The notes below the pieces were generated by a model, which saw nothing but the letters and a program-made list of their open reading frames with translations, had not been told where the DNA came from and ran no database searches. A program made the position numbers and the translations under genes. Positions 49,794 to 59,615 of a DNA stretch of 64,000 bases are shown piece by piece. Source of the stretch: Limibacillus halophilus (lineage in GTDB: Bacteria; Pseudomonadota; Alphaproteobacteria; Kiloniellales; CECT-8803); the NCBI RefSeq assembly GCF_014191775.1, contig NZ_JACHXA010000001.1:496001-560000 (forward strand), in the 5' to 3' direction. Position 1 is the stretch's first letter, and every line of letters starts with the position of its first letter.

Positions 49794-51386
49794 ATGAAAA
49801 ACAGGTTACTTTCAATTGTTGGAGCAGGAGGCTTGGCTGTCGCCTTGTCCGCCGCCGCTACTATGAACGACGCCCGCGCGGCAGAGTTTAAGTGGGCCTT
49901 CTCTGGCGATGCCCAGACGCTTGATCCATACGGCTTGAGCGAGATCTATACGACGGGGTTCCAGGGTAACTTTTATGAATCTTTGGTTCGGCGTGGCCGC
50001 AACCTTGGCATTGAGCCCGCATTGGCCGAATCCTGGGAGAGGGATGGCGATACGGTTTGGCGCTTCAAGTTGCGTGCGGGTGTGACATTCCATAATGGAA
50101 ATCCCTTCAACGCAGACGATGTGATTTTCTCCTTTCAGCGTGCCAGAGGCGAAACGTCCGACGTTAAGGCCAAAATTCGCTCTATTGCGGAGCTGAAGAA
50201 AGTCGATGATCTGACGGTTGAGATAACCACCAACGGCCCAAGTCCAACGCTGCTCAATGAAATCGCCGACTGGTACATAATGGATCAGGAATGGAGCGTC
50301 GAGAACGGTGCGGAGGAAGCGGCCGACGTGCGTAAGGGAAGCGAAAACTACGCGACCCGTAATGCAAACGGCACCGGCCCCTTCATGGTCGTCAGCCGTG
50401 AACCTGACGTACGAACGGTATTCGAACCCAATCCGAACTGGTGGGATAAGCGTGAGCACAACGTCGACAAGGCGATTTTCACGCCGATCAAATCCGACGC
50501 AACACGCGTTGCCGCCCTGTTGTCGGGTGAGGTAGACATGATCTATCCCGTTCCGTTGCAAGATGCCGGCCGCGTCGATAGCAGCGATCAGACAAAGATG
50601 CTGCAGGGCGAAGAGATGCGGATCATCTTCTTCGGTTTCGATCAAAATCGCGACGAGCTGCTTTACTCCAACGTAAAGGGCAAAAATCCCTTCAAGGACC
50701 GCCGTGTCCGTGAGGCTGTTTATCTGAGCATCGACGAGAATGCGATTGCCGACCGGATCATGGAAGGCGCAGCCAAGCCGACGGGCTCCTATATCGCGCC
50801 TCAAGTCGAAGGCTATGACCCCTCCATGGAGGAGCGCCCTGCCTATGATCTCAAGCGCGCCAAGCAACTGCTTACCGAAGCGGGTTATCCCGATGGCTTT
50901 GAGGTGACTTTGGATTGTCCCAATGATCGCTATGTAAAGGACGAGGACATTTGCGTTGCAACGGCAACGATGCTGGCCAGGGTCGGTATCAAGACGCGGG
51001 TTAACGCAATGACCAAAACCAAGTACTTCGGCAAGGTTCTGGACCGTGATACCAGTATGTACATGATGGGTTGGGTTCCGCCCACCTATGACGCGCACAA
51101 CGTGCTCTACGACTTCCTTGGCACCAAGGCAGAGGGAGGACAGGGCAAGTGGAACATGGGTGACTACTCCAATCCCAAACTTGATGCGCTGCAGCAAAAA
51201 ATTGCGATGACCGTGGATGCCGACGAACGCAGGGCTTTGATCAAAGAGGCTTTGAGGTTGGCGGCAGATGATATCGCGATGATTCCTCTGCATCAGCAGA
51301 CACTAGCCTGGGGCGTTCGTGAGAATGTCGAAGTCAACCAGCGCGCAGATAACGTCTTCGAGTTGAAAACGACGAAGATAAAGTAA
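49794..51386 (+). CDS. ABC transporter substrate-binding protein, family 5 (dipeptide/oligopeptide/opine type)
   Basis: 530-aa periplasmic binding protein. The Sec signal peptide covers residues 1 to about 30 (LLSIVGAGGLAVALSAAAT core, ending ARAA). KWAFSGDAQTLDPYGLSE, LAESWERDGDTVWRFKLRAGVTFHNGNPF and RVREAVYLSIDENAI are hallmarks of the DppA/OppA family. It leads a complete importer operon (two permeases, two ATPases) that ends with a hydantoinase, so the ligand may be a ureide, N-carbamoyl compound or modified amino acid. The start at 49794 follows AGGGAGAGGGG. Confidence 0.92.
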   Translation: MKNRLLSIVGAGGLAVALSAAATMNDARAAEFKWAFSGDAQTLDPYGLSEIYTTGFQGNFYESLVRRGRNLGIEPALAESWERDGDTVWRFKLRAGVTFHNGNPFNADDVIFSFQRARGETSDVKAKIRSIAELKKVDDLTVEITTNGPSPTLLNEIADWYIMDQEWSVENGAEEAADVRKGSENYATRNANGTGPFMVVSREPDVRTVFEPNPNWWDKREHNVDKAIFTPIKSDATRVAALLSGEVDMIYPVPLQDAGRVDSSDQTKMLQGEEMRIIFFGFDQNRDELLYSNVKGKNPFKDRRVREAVYLSIDENAIADRIMEGAAKPTGSYIAPQVEGYDPSMEERPAYDLKRAKQLLTEAGYPDGFEVTLDCPNDRYVKDEDICVATATMLARVGIKTRVNAMTKTKYFGKVLDRDTSMYMMGWVPPTYDAHNVLYDFLGTKAEGGQGKWNMGDYSNPKLDALQQKIAMTVDADERRALIKEALRLAADDIAMIPLHQQTLAWGVRENVEVNQRADNVFELKTTKIK

Positions 51387-51395
51387 GCCGTGGTG

Positions 51396-51440
51396 CAAGA
51401 ATTCCCGGGGCGGAGAGGATTTTTCCGTCCCGGGTTCTTG
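51396..51440 (+). repeat. Long intergenic hairpin after the binding-protein gene
   Basis: CAAGAA (51396-51401) pairs with TTCTTG (51435-51440); after a 2-nt bulge CCCGGGGCGGA (51404-51414) pairs with 51424-51434 with one G-U. No U-tract follows. It is the third such element located between a binding-protein gene and its permease gene. Confidence 0.65.
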
Positions 51441-51511
51441 CCGGTACTGCGAAATAATTGTTACCTCACTCGAGTCGCCACCCCCAGCCAGCGAGAGACA
51501 TGATTTAAGAG

Positions 51512-52498
51512 ATGATCGCCTTTATCCTACAGCGCTTCTCGCAGGCCGTTTTGGTGGTTCTCACCGTCGGATTGATCGCTTTTGCATTGTTTCGCTTTGT
51601 TGGCGATCCGGTGAACAACATGGTTGGCCAGGACGCGACATTGCAGGAACGCGAAGCCTTGCGCGAAAACCTGGGCCTCAACGATCCGGTTTATGTACAG
51701 TTTGGCCGCTTTGTGCTGGGGGCGGCACAGGGAGAGCTGGGAATCTCGTATCGGATGGGGCGTCCGGTGTCCGACCTTTTTGCCGAGCGCCTGCCTGCTA
51801 CATTGGAGTTGAGCCTGCTATCAGGCTTCCTCGCGTTGGCTTTTGGAATCCCCATGGGCGTTCTTGCCGGGGTTTATCCCCGCCGCCTTTCAAGCCGTGG
51901 ATTCATGCTTGTTTCGTTATTTGGAATCTCCTTGCCGCCCTTCCTGGTCGGTATTCTGCTGATCATGATTTTCTCGGTCATGCTCTCCTGGCTGCCGTCT
52001 TTTGGCCGCGGAGAAGTGATTGGGCTTGGCTGGTGGACGACGGGAATGCTGACCGCTAGTGGCTGGAAGGCTTTAATTTTACCGTCCGTCACATTAGCAC
52101 TGTTTCAGATGACCTTGATCATGCGACTGGTCCGCTCGCAGATGCTGCAGGTCTTGCGTTCGGACTATGTGCGGTTTGCCCATGCACGGGGCTTGATTCC
52201 GCTGCGGGTCAATTTCCGCCATGCATTGAAGAACGCAATCGTCCCCATCATCACGGTCACTGGACTCCAAATCGGATCTATTATCGCATTCGCGATTATC
52301 ACCGAGACGGTGTTTCAGTGGCCGGGTATGGGGCTCTTGTTTATTACGGCGGTCCAGTTCGGTGATATTCCCGTGATCGCGGCTTATCTGCTGCTGGTTT
52401 CGGTCATGTTCGTCTTGATCAACCTGATCTGCGACCTGCTGTACTTCGTTGTGGACCCGCGGCTGCGCGCTGAGTTCACGCAAAAGCAAGCAGCTTAG
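51512..52498 (+). CDS. ABC transporter permease, DppB type
   Basis: 328-aa inner-membrane permease with about six helices. The family start MIAFILQRFSQAVLVVLTVG, FRFVGDPVNNMVG, and the C-terminal EAA-like loop (SDYVRFAHARGLIPLRVNFR) followed by ETVFQWPGMGLLFI are typical of DppB/OppB. It pairs with the DppC-type subunit 12 nt downstream. Confidence 0.93.
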   Translation: MIAFILQRFSQAVLVVLTVGLIAFALFRFVGDPVNNMVGQDATLQEREALRENLGLNDPVYVQFGRFVLGAAQGELGISYRMGRPVSDLFAERLPATLELSLLSGFLALAFGIPMGVLAGVYPRRLSSRGFMLVSLFGISLPPFLVGILLIMIFSVMLSWLPSFGRGEVIGLGWWTTGMLTASGWKALILPSVTLALFQMTLIMRLVRSQMLQVLRSDYVRFAHARGLIPLRVNFRHALKNAIVPIITVTGLQIGSIIAFAIITETVFQWPGMGLLFITAVQFGDIPVIAAYLLLVSVMFVLINLICDLLYFVVDPRLRAEFTQKQAA

Positions 52499-52510
52499 AG
52501 GAGGCTGATC

Positions 52511-53455
52511 GTGGCAACAGAAGGTGCAACGGCAGCGCGAACGACAGGCTTTCTTGCGCGCCTGCGCGGCAGCGACGCTGTATTCTCGCTGATAACGTCT
52601 CCGGTGACCTTAATCTCGGCGATCATCACGGTTGTGCTGTGTGTCGCTGCGGCACTTTCGCCCTGGATTTCTCCGCATGATCCCTTCGATCTGGCGTCAA
52701 TTGACCTATTGGCCTCTCGCTTGCCGCCAGCTTGGACGGATGAAGGTTTGGACGGGTATCTGCTCGGCACCGATGCGCAGGGGCGCGACATGCTCTCCTT
52801 GATCCTGCACGGGATGAGAATTTCTCTGCTTGCGGGGCTGCTTTCCATGGCCTTTGCATCGGTGGTAGGCATTATCCTGGGGCTGATCAGCGGTTATGCC
52901 GGCGGTATGATCGATGCGGCCATCATGCGGCTTGCCGACGTGCAGTTGAGCTTTCCGGCTATCTTGATTGCTCTGCTGATAGACGGCGTGACGAGAGGCT
53001 TTCTGCCCGCAGAGGTGCACGATGCGCTGGCGCTGTACATCATCGTGCTGTCCATTGGCCTGGCCAACTGGGCGCATTTTGCCAGGACGGTGCGCAGTGC
53101 GACGATGGTCGAACGCCGACGCGAGTATGTGCAGGCAGCCCGTATCATCGGCGTTAGCCCAATGCGGATCATGCGCAAACACATCTTGATCAACATCGTC
53201 GAGCCGGTGTTCGTGATCGCGACTGTCGGGTTTGGGATCGCGATCATCATGGAGGCAACACTGTCGTTCCTGGGCGTGGGCCTCCCGCCGACGGCGCCTT
53301 CTCTCGGGACGCTCATCCGCATCGGTAATGATTATCTCTTCTCCGGTTACTGGTGGATGACGATCTTTCCCGGCGCCGCATTGTTGTTGCTTGTCTTGTC
53401 TATAAACATCTTGGGGGATTGGCTGCGAGATGTCCTCAATCCTACCCTTCGCTGA
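52511..53455 (+). CDS. ABC transporter permease, DppC type
   Basis: 314-aa permease starting at GTG (52511) with an AGAGGAGG ribosome site. SPWISPHDPFDLASIDLLAS, LLGTDAQGRDMLSLILHGMR and the EAA loop REYVQAARIIGVSPMRIMRK identify the DppC/OppC family. It ends 10 nt before the first ATPase gene. Confidence 0.92.
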   Translation: MATEGATAARTTGFLARLRGSDAVFSLITSPVTLISAIITVVLCVAAALSPWISPHDPFDLASIDLLASRLPPAWTDEGLDGYLLGTDAQGRDMLSLILHGMRISLLAGLLSMAFASVVGIILGLISGYAGGMIDAAIMRLADVQLSFPAILIALLIDGVTRGFLPAEVHDALALYIIVLSIGLANWAHFARTVRSATMVERRREYVQAARIIGVSPMRIMRKHILINIVEPVFVIATVGFGIAIIMEATLSFLGVGLPPTAPSLGTLIRIGNDYLFSGYWWMTIFPGAALLLLVLSINILGDWLRDVLNPTLR

Positions 53456-53465
53456 GGGCCGCAGT

Positions 53466-54503
53466 ATGACCTCAGCACCATCGAAAGAACCGATCCTACG
53501 GATTGAAAAGCTCAACGTCGGACTTCCGACTCGCCAAGGCAACCTCAAGATCCTGGATGACGTCAGCTTTTCGATTCAACCGGGCGAGGTCCTGGGAGTC
53601 GTTGGTGAATCGGGCGCTGGCAAGTCAATGACTGGGGCGGCGGTGATTGGCTTGCTGCCACAGCCTGCCCGAATAGCCTCGGGTGAAATTTGGGTGAACG
53701 GTCGCCGGATCGATAACCTCTCCGAGCAGGCGATCAGGGCCATTCGTGGCCGTGAAGTCGGGACGATCTTCCAGGACCCCATGACCAGTCTCGACCCTCT
53801 GTTCACGGTTGAAGATCAACTTGTGGAAACCATCCGCACTCACTTCAATGTGACGCCGGCCGAAGCGCGGAAGCGATCGGTCAAGCTGCTAGACGATGTC
53901 GGCATCCCTGACGTGGAACAGCGGATCAAGCAGTATCCGCACCAGTTTTCCGGCGGTATGCGGCAGCGCGTGGTGATTGCCCTAGCGCTTGCAGCCAATC
54001 CCACACTCATTATTGCCGATGAGCCGACTACAGCGCTCGACGTGTCGGTTCAGGCCCAGATTCTGGGCGTCTTGAAGCGGCTCTGCCGGGAGAATGGTAC
54101 CGCCGTCATGCTGATTACCCACGATATGGGGGTGATCGCCGAGATGGCGGACCGGGTCGCTGTCATGTACGCCGGGCGGGTCGCGGAAATCGGTAAGGTC
54201 GAAACATTACTCGAAGCGCCAAACCATCCCTATACGAAGGGCCTGATGGGTTCGATACCGCTGTTGGGCGCGCGCCAGGACCGCCTGACGCAGATTGGCG
54301 GTGCGATGCCACGGCTTGGGCAGGTGCGACCGGACTCCTGTCCCTTCTCGAGCCGCTGCCCGGTTGCCATGGATCGTTGCTCGATGGAGCGTCCGCGCCT
54401 GGAAGCAGCCGGTGCCGGGCTGGTGGCTTGTTGGCGCAATGATCTGCCGACGCTTGATAGCGGTGAAGCGCCTAACAGGCCCAGGAAGGTAGCCCAACGA
54501 TGA
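53466..54503 (+). CDS. ABC transporter ATPase, DppD type
   Basis: 345-aa ATPase. Walker [10 protein letters not shown]-loop [13 protein letters not shown], signature [15 protein letters not shown], Walker [14 protein letters not shown], and a C-terminal oligopeptide-type extension with Cys residues ([14 protein letters not shown]) that can bind an Fe-S cluster in this family. The ATG at 53466 follows GAGGGCCGC; an upstream in-frame ATG at 53430 lies inside the permease gene. Confidence 0.93.
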   Translation: MTSAPSKEPILRIEKLNVGLPTRQGNLKILDDVSFSIQPGEVLGVVGESGAGKSMTGAAVIGLLPQPARIASGEIWVNGRRIDNLSEQAIRAIRGREVGTIFQDPMTSLDPLFTVEDQLVETIRTHFNVTPAEARKRSVKLLDDVGIPDVEQRIKQYPHQFSGGMRQRVVIALALAANPTLIIADEPTTALDVSVQAQILGVLKRLCRENGTAVMLITHDMGVIAEMADRVAVMYAGRVAEIGKVETLLEAPNHPYTKGLMGSIPLLGARQDRLTQIGGAMPRLGQVRPDSCPFSSRCPVAMDRCSMERPRLEAAGAGLVACWRNDLPTLDSGEAPNRPRKVAQR

Positions 54504-55534
54504 CCGAAGCGCCGCATTTTCTGGAAATTTCAGGGGCCGTCAGGCATTTCGATGTGTCAGCCCCCAAGATTCAACGTCTTCTGACCGGGGCACCACGGCG
54601 AATTCTAAAGGCCGTTGACGGAATCGATCTGTATGTCCGTAAGGGCGAGACCTTCGGTTTGGTCGGCGAATCCGGGTGCGGAAAATCCACGGTCGCTAGA
54701 TTGGTGGTCGGACTGTACGACTTGTCAGCGGGTGCGATCAGTGTCGATGGGCAACCGATTGGCTTGCCATCTGGTGGCCGCGAACAGGGATCGACGGCAC
54801 CGCGTGTCCAGATGATTTTTCAGGATCCCTATTCGTCACTCAATCCGCGCTGGCGCATTGCCGATATCATTGCCGAGCCCATTCGCGAGGGGCGACTCAT
54901 CGAGGGTGAAAAGGAGACTGCGCGACGCATTGCCGAGTTGTTGGAGTCCGTAGGGTTGTCGGAAAGCGATGGTCGTCGGTTCCCGCACGAACTATCCGGC
55001 GGTCAGCGCCAACGAATCTCCATCGCCAGGGCATTGGCAGGCGAGCCAGAGCTTCTGGTGTGCGATGAGCCGACTTCGGCCCTCGATGTTTCGGTGCAAG
55101 CGCAGATACTGAACCTGATGCGCGACCTGCAAGAGCGCTACAAGCTGACCATGCTCTTCATTTCCCACAACCTGGCCGTCGTTGATTTCATGTCGGACAA
55201 AGTGGGCGTCATGTATTTAGGGCGGATCTGTGAGATCGGCACCCCTGACGAGGTATTTGCCCATCCCAGACATCCCTATACCCGGATGCTTGTCGACAGC
55301 ATTCCAGACCTTTCGAAGCGCCGTAGAGATCGAGACGGCGCAGCGGGCGAATTGCCCAGCCCAATCAATCCGCCACCAGGGTGCTCGTTCAGTTCGCGCT
55401 GTCCGCTGGCCCAGGAACGCTGCCGGAGCGAAGCCCCGCAGTTGAAGCCCTATGGAGAGAGTTGGGCGTCCTGCCACGCAGCTGAGGAAGGGCGCTTGCC
55501 TGCCTGGAGCCGCTCGGGCAGCGCAGGGGGCTAG
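54500..55534 (+). CDS. ABC transporter ATPase, DppF type
   Basis: 344-aa partner ATPase. Walker A GESGCGKST, IFQDPYSSLNPRWRI, signature LSGGQRQRISIARAL, Walker B LLVCDEPTSALDV and the C-terminal PGCSFSSRCPLAQERC extension. It overlaps the DppD-type gene as ATGA (54500-54503). The hydantoinase follows after 51 nt on the same strand. Confidence 0.93.
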   Translation: MTEAPHFLEISGAVRHFDVSAPKIQRLLTGAPRRILKAVDGIDLYVRKGETFGLVGESGCGKSTVARLVVGLYDLSAGAISVDGQPIGLPSGGREQGSTAPRVQMIFQDPYSSLNPRWRIADIIAEPIREGRLIEGEKETARRIAELLESVGLSESDGRRFPHELSGGQRQRISIARALAGEPELLVCDEPTSALDVSVQAQILNLMRDLQERYKLTMLFISHNLAVVDFMSDKVGVMYLGRICEIGTPDEVFAHPRHPYTRMLVDSIPDLSKRRRDRDGAAGELPSPINPPPGCSFSSRCPLAQERCRSEAPQLKPYGESWASCHAAEEGRLPAWSRSGSAGG

Positions 55535-55585
55535 CCAGAACTGAAGCGCCGAGGACGGCGTCGGTGTTAGAGAGGGAGAGTCTAG

Positions 55586-56950
55586 ATGTTTGATCTTTTG
55601 TTAACTGGCGGAAACGTCGTTGATCCTGTGAACGGGACCTTTCGAGGCGATATTGGTATCAAGGATGGTCTGATCGCAGGCATCTTGGTTCCGGGTTCCG
55701 GTGCGGCGGCGAAGAAGATCGTGTCGGTCGACGGGAAGCATGTGTTCCCGGGCGGCATCGATCCGCATACGCACTTGGGCTACGCGAATCCTTTCGCGCA
55801 GGACGTAAACACCGAGACCGTTTCAGCGGCGCTTGGCGGGGTGACGAGTGTGTTGAGTTTCCATCGTCACTACCAGAACGCCATACCGACACCCTATGAC
55901 GACTACCCGGACCTTGTGTCCATGGTGGAAGACCAGGCCCATGTTGATGTCGGCCTGCATTTTGGAATCCTGACCGAATCACAGGCTGATGAGCTGGACA
56001 AGTACATCGACCTCGGCGTCTCTTCCTTTAAGTTCTACATGGCCTATCGCGGCGCTGACGGCAAAACCGTTGGTATGATCAATGAAATCGACGATGGCGT
56101 GATGTTCGACAGCTTCAAGAAGCTCGCGGCGCATGATCATGCAGTCGCCTGCGTTCATTGCGAGAACACCGACATCATCGGCCGTTACGCCAAGCGCGTG
56201 AAGGAGAGCGGCATGGATGGGTTGGCGGCTTGGAACGCCGCGCGGCCAGCCTTTGCCGAGGCAGAACACGTCCGTCGCGCCGGTTATTTCGCGGAGCAGG
56301 CCGGTTGTTCGCTTTACTATGTTCATATCGGCGCGAAGGAAGGCTTGCAGGAAGCCTTGATCCAAAAACAACGTTACGGGCGGATTACGGTGGAAACCTG
56401 CACCCACTACCTGACCCTGACCGAAGATTCCGATGTTGGCACGCTGGGAAAAGTGAACCCGCCGCTGCGCAAACAGGACGATTTGGAGCGTATCTGGGAG
56501 GGTGTGATTTCCGGTGAGATTTCCTGTGTCGGCACCGATCACTGCGCGGTTTGCCGCGCACAGAAGCAGGGCACGATCTGGCAGGCGGCGTCCGGTTTCC
56601 CAGGTATGGCAACCATTTTCCCGGTTATGTTGACCGAAGGCTATCACAAGCGTGGGATGTCCCTGCAGCGGGTTGCCCAGGTGACCTCCTACAACGCGGC
56701 TAAAACCTTTAACCTCTATCCGCGCAAAGGCACGTTCCAGATCGGCGCGGACGCGGATTTGGCCGTTGTCGATATCGAAATGGAGCGGGTGGTGGACGCT
56801 TCCGTCCTTGGCTCGGCGTCCGATTTTTCGTTGTACGAGGGTAAGACGCTTAAGGGCTGGCCGGTCATGACCTTTCTGGGCGGCAATCTTATCGCCCGTG
56901 ATGGTAAGGCTCTTGGCGCGCGTGGTAACGGTAGCTTCCTGAAACGCTGA
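55586..56950 (+). CDS. Dihydropyrimidinase/hydantoinase-type cyclic amidohydrolase
   Basis: 454-aa binuclear zinc amidohydrolase that opens cyclic ureides (hydantoins, dihydropyrimidines) to N-carbamoyl amino acids. Metal ligands are visible: His61 and His63 (DPHTHLG), carboxylated Lys149 (SSFKFYMAY), His191 (VHCEN), His247 (YYVHIGAKEG) and Asp318 (GTDHCA). GTFQIGADADLAVVD is the usual C-terminal signature. It is last in the dipeptide-type ABC operon. The nitrilase-family enzymes at 47319 and 60645 would be logical next steps. Whether the ring is hydantoin, N-methylhydantoin or a pyrimidine cannot be read. Confidence 0.9.
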   Translation: MFDLLLTGGNVVDPVNGTFRGDIGIKDGLIAGILVPGSGAAAKKIVSVDGKHVFPGGIDPHTHLGYANPFAQDVNTETVSAALGGVTSVLSFHRHYQNAIPTPYDDYPDLVSMVEDQAHVDVGLHFGILTESQADELDKYIDLGVSSFKFYMAYRGADGKTVGMINEIDDGVMFDSFKKLAAHDHAVACVHCENTDIIGRYAKRVKESGMDGLAAWNAARPAFAEAEHVRRAGYFAEQAGCSLYYVHIGAKEGLQEALIQKQRYGRITVETCTHYLTLTEDSDVGTLGKVNPPLRKQDDLERIWEGVISGEISCVGTDHCAVCRAQKQGTIWQAASGFPGMATIFPVMLTEGYHKRGMSLQRVAQVTSYNAAKTFNLYPRKGTFQIGADADLAVVDIEMERVVDASVLGSASDFSLYEGKTLKGWPVMTFLGGNLIARDGKALGARGNGSFLKR

Positions 56951-56970
56951 CCGGGGTCAGCGTATGCAAC

Positions 56971-57000
56971 AACGGCGCCGCTATCGAAAGCGGCGCCGTT
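56971..57000. terminator. Bidirectional hairpin between convergent genes
   Basis: A perfect 12-bp stem, AACGGCGCCGCT (56971-56982) with AGCGGCGCCGTT (56989-57000), 6-nt loop, in the 73-nt gap between the hydantoinase (plus) and the FAD oxidoreductase (minus). T-rich flanks are short on both sides. It probably terminates both transcripts. Confidence 0.85.
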
Positions 57001-57023
57001 TCCAATTTCCATCCGGGGCGTTT

Positions 57024-59483
57024 TCAGGCGCCGTCGTCGACCTTCATTCGTGCGCCCTTCGGATCGTGCAGGGCTTGAAGGCTGGCCGTCGCCGCGTGGC
57101 GCTTCCCTGCGGCCTCGATCTCGAACTTACCTTGTTTAACCAAGGCCGCTGCGTCGGCCCCCTGAAGGCTCATGTAGCCCATGGCAACCGCGCTGCCGAT
57201 CGTATAACCGTAAGCTGCGGATGTTGTGTGTCCACAGACTCGTCCATCAACAATGATTGTCTCGCTGCCCTGTAGCATGACCTCCGGATCGTCGGCTTTG
57301 AGCAGAATGCGCCGGCGGTTGATTCCAAACTCACGTTGCTTCAGCAACGCGTCGCGTCCAATGAAATCACAGCCTTTATCGAACTTCACAGTGAAGCCCA
57401 TACCGGCGTGCAACGGTGTGTCGTCGGTGCCGATGTCGTGACCCCAGGAACAATATCCCTTCTCCAAACGCAGGCCGCCCATTGCCACAGTCCCACCGCA
57501 CCGCAAGCCGAGACCCTGCCCGGCATCAAGCAGTGCGTTGTATACGGGGAGTGCTTGATCGGAAGCGATATGGATTTCCCACCCGAGTTCGCCGACGTAG
57601 GACACGCGTGCGGCGCGCGCCACCGTTTTGCCAATCTCTATCTCTTGATGTGTCATGAAGGGAAAATCGGCGTTGCTAAAGCTTGCATTACTGACGCGCT
57701 TTAGAAGGGTGCGGGCATTGGGGCCCATGACGGAAATAACTGCATAAGCGCTGGTCACGTTCACCAGTGTTACCCATTCGTCATCGCGCCGTTGCTTGCT
57801 TAACCAATGGAGATCGCGTTCGGTTTGCGCTGTGCCGGTGATGAACAGGTAGCGATCGCTGGCCAGACGCATCAAGACAGCATCGCTTTCGTAGCCGCCG
57901 CGCTTGTTGAGAAGGGGAGTATAAACAAGCCGGCCAACAGGAACGTCGACGTTGTTGGCGGCAACCCTTTGCAGGTAGGCCACCACATCGCGACCCTCGA
58001 TCTGCAGTTTGCCGAAGGGGGATTGGTCGAAGATCGCGACTTTTTCGCGGGCGGCCTTGTGTTCCTCAGCCACGATATCGAACCAGCCCGGCTTGCCGTA
58101 GGTGAGGGTCGGATCGAACGGTGTGTTTTCGGGGATGAAAAAATTGGGCCGCTCCCATCCGGACCGTTCGCCGAATTGCGCGTTGTTGCGCTCATGCGCG
58201 CTGTGTAGCGGCGTCAGGCGAACATTGCGTGCGGTCTCGGGCTCACGGCCTGGATAGCTGATGGCGTAATGCTTGGAAAGCATCTCCGCGGAGCGTTCCT
58301 TTAGTGTCGCAAGATTATTGCGGAATCGGCCGAAGCGGCGGATATCGACTGAAGAGAGATCCAGTGTCGGCTCGCCGTTGATGACCCATTCAGCCAGTGC
58401 GCGCCCAACGCCGCCGCCGCTCGCCATGCCCATGGAGTTCATTCCACAACCAACGAACAGGCCCGCCAGCTCCGGCGCTTCGCCCATCAGGAAGTTGCCG
58501 TCGGTGGTAAAGCTTTCCGGTCCATTGATAAGTGTTTTGATCTCGGCACTTTCGAGCGCCGGTATGCGGCGGATAGCACCTTCGATAATCGGTTCGAAGT
58601 GGTCCCAGTCTTCCTTGAGAAGATCGAAGCAGAAGTCGTTTGGCAGGTCTGCCAGATCAATTGCACGGGCGTTCGGCTCAAAGCAGCCGATCAGCAGGCC
58701 GCCAACCTCGTCGCGGATGTACATATGGTTGTCGTGATCGCCGATGATCGGCATGCCGATGCGCACCCCATCGATGGCTTTGGTCATAATTGCATAGTGT
58801 TCGCATGGATTGAGGGGGATGGATGCGCCCATCATCAAGCCAACACGGCGACTCCACAGACCGGAGCAGACCACCAGTTTGTCGCAGGTGATCGTCCCTT
58901 CGGCGGTTTCGACGCCGCTGACACGGCCGTTTGTCACGCGAATGTTGGTGACCGCTGTGTCCTCGTAAAAACTCACGCCCCGCATCTTTGCGCCCTTTAC
59001 GAGGGCCGCGCAGGTATCGCTCGGATTGACCCTACCATCGTTCGGTGAATAGATGCCGCCGATAACGTCATCCAGGTTTGCAATGGGCCAGTAGTCGGCT
59101 ATCTCGTCAATCCCGATTTCCCAAGCCTCGACATTGAATGCCCGCGCCAAGGTACCTTGGCGCCGGTTGTGGGTCATCCGATCGGGTGTGCTGGCGATGG
59201 AAATGCTGCCGCACTTAATCCAACCGGTTTCCTGCCCCGTTTCCTCCGCTAGCGAAGAGTACAGCTCCGTGCTGTACTTGGTAAGTTGTGTGAGGCTCAC
59301 CGTCGATCGCAACTGCCTGACCATAGCTGCGGAGTGCCAAGTGGTGCCGCTGGTCAGCTTCGCGCGCTCCAAAAGCACGACGTCTTTGCAGCCATTCTTC
59401 GCCAGATGATAGGCCGTGGAGCATCCAAGGATGCCGCCGCCCACAATGACAATTTCAGCGTGGCTTGGTAGGGTTTTCGTCAC
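57024..59483 (-). CDS. FAD-dependent oxidoreductase with GcvT domain (sarcosine/dimethylglycine dehydrogenase type)
   Basis: 819-aa two-part enzyme. The N-terminal DAO domain has the FAD motif IVIVGGGILGCSTAYHL and the flavin-attachment-type region SGTTWHSAAMVRQLRS; residues from about 430 form the aminomethyltransferase (GcvT) and GcvT-C domains (GWFDIVAEEHKAAREKVAIFD, SYVGELGWEIHI, GHTTSAAYGYTIGSAVAMGY). Relatives demethylate dimethylglycine or sarcosine and pass the C1 unit to tetrahydrofolate. It is monocistronic on the minus strand and divergent from rpiR. It could act on sarcosine released from N-carbamoylsarcosine; this is an inference. Confidence 0.9.
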   Translation of the reverse strand: MTKTLPSHAEIVIVGGGILGCSTAYHLAKNGCKDVVLLERAKLTSGTTWHSAAMVRQLRSTVSLTQLTKYSTELYSSLAEETGQETGWIKCGSISIASTPDRMTHNRRQGTLARAFNVEAWEIGIDEIADYWPIANLDDVIGGIYSPNDGRVNPSDTCAALVKGAKMRGVSFYEDTAVTNIRVTNGRVSGVETAEGTITCDKLVVCSGLWSRRVGLMMGASIPLNPCEHYAIMTKAIDGVRIGMPIIGDHDNHMYIRDEVGGLLIGCFEPNARAIDLADLPNDFCFDLLKEDWDHFEPIIEGAIRRIPALESAEIKTLINGPESFTTDGNFLMGEAPELAGLFVGCGMNSMGMASGGGVGRALAEWVINGEPTLDLSSVDIRRFGRFRNNLATLKERSAEMLSKHYAISYPGREPETARNVRLTPLHSAHERNNAQFGERSGWERPNFFIPENTPFDPTLTYGKPGWFDIVAEEHKAAREKVAIFDQSPFGKLQIEGRDVVAYLQRVAANNVDVPVGRLVYTPLLNKRGGYESDAVLMRLASDRYLFITGTAQTERDLHWLSKQRRDDEWVTLVNVTSAYAVISVMGPNARTLLKRVSNASFSNADFPFMTHQEIEIGKTVARAARVSYVGELGWEIHIASDQALPVYNALLDAGQGLGLRCGGTVAMGGLRLEKGYCSWGHDIGTDDTPLHAGMGFTVKFDKGCDFIGRDALLKQREFGINRRRILLKADDPEVMLQGSETIIVDGRVCGHTTSAAYGYTIGSAVAMGYMSLQGADAAALVKQGKFEIEAAGKRHAATASLQALHDPKGARMKVDDGA

Positions 59484-59532
59484 AGGGGAACGCTCCTATT
59501 GTAGATGTTTGGCATCGATAAAAATAAATGGT

Positions 59533-59540
59533 ACATTTGT
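59533..59540. promoter_or_regulatory. ACATTTGT motif in the divergent rpiR promoter (repeated at 60551-60558)
   Basis: The AT-rich divergent region 59484-59615 carries ACATTTGT at 59533-59540, and the same octamer recurs at 60551-60558 upstream of the nitrilase-F420 operon. RpiR-type regulators bind short repeated elements near their own genes, so both are candidate sites. The motif is short and may be chance. Confidence 0.35.
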
Positions 59541-59615
59541 TCGGTAAATTTAGAGACTGAAAAAAATGTTTTGTCAACTCCGCGTCTGAGCGGATGTTTG
59601 GAAAGGGCGTGTTGT

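Noticed and set aside
49812-51293. A 493-codon open frame antisense to the family 5 binding-protein gene
   Set aside because: It has no recognisable family features and lies wholly opposite a clear binding protein; codon bias of the real gene creates it. The same holds for the long antisense frames at 411-1388, 7243-8271 and 19598-20338.
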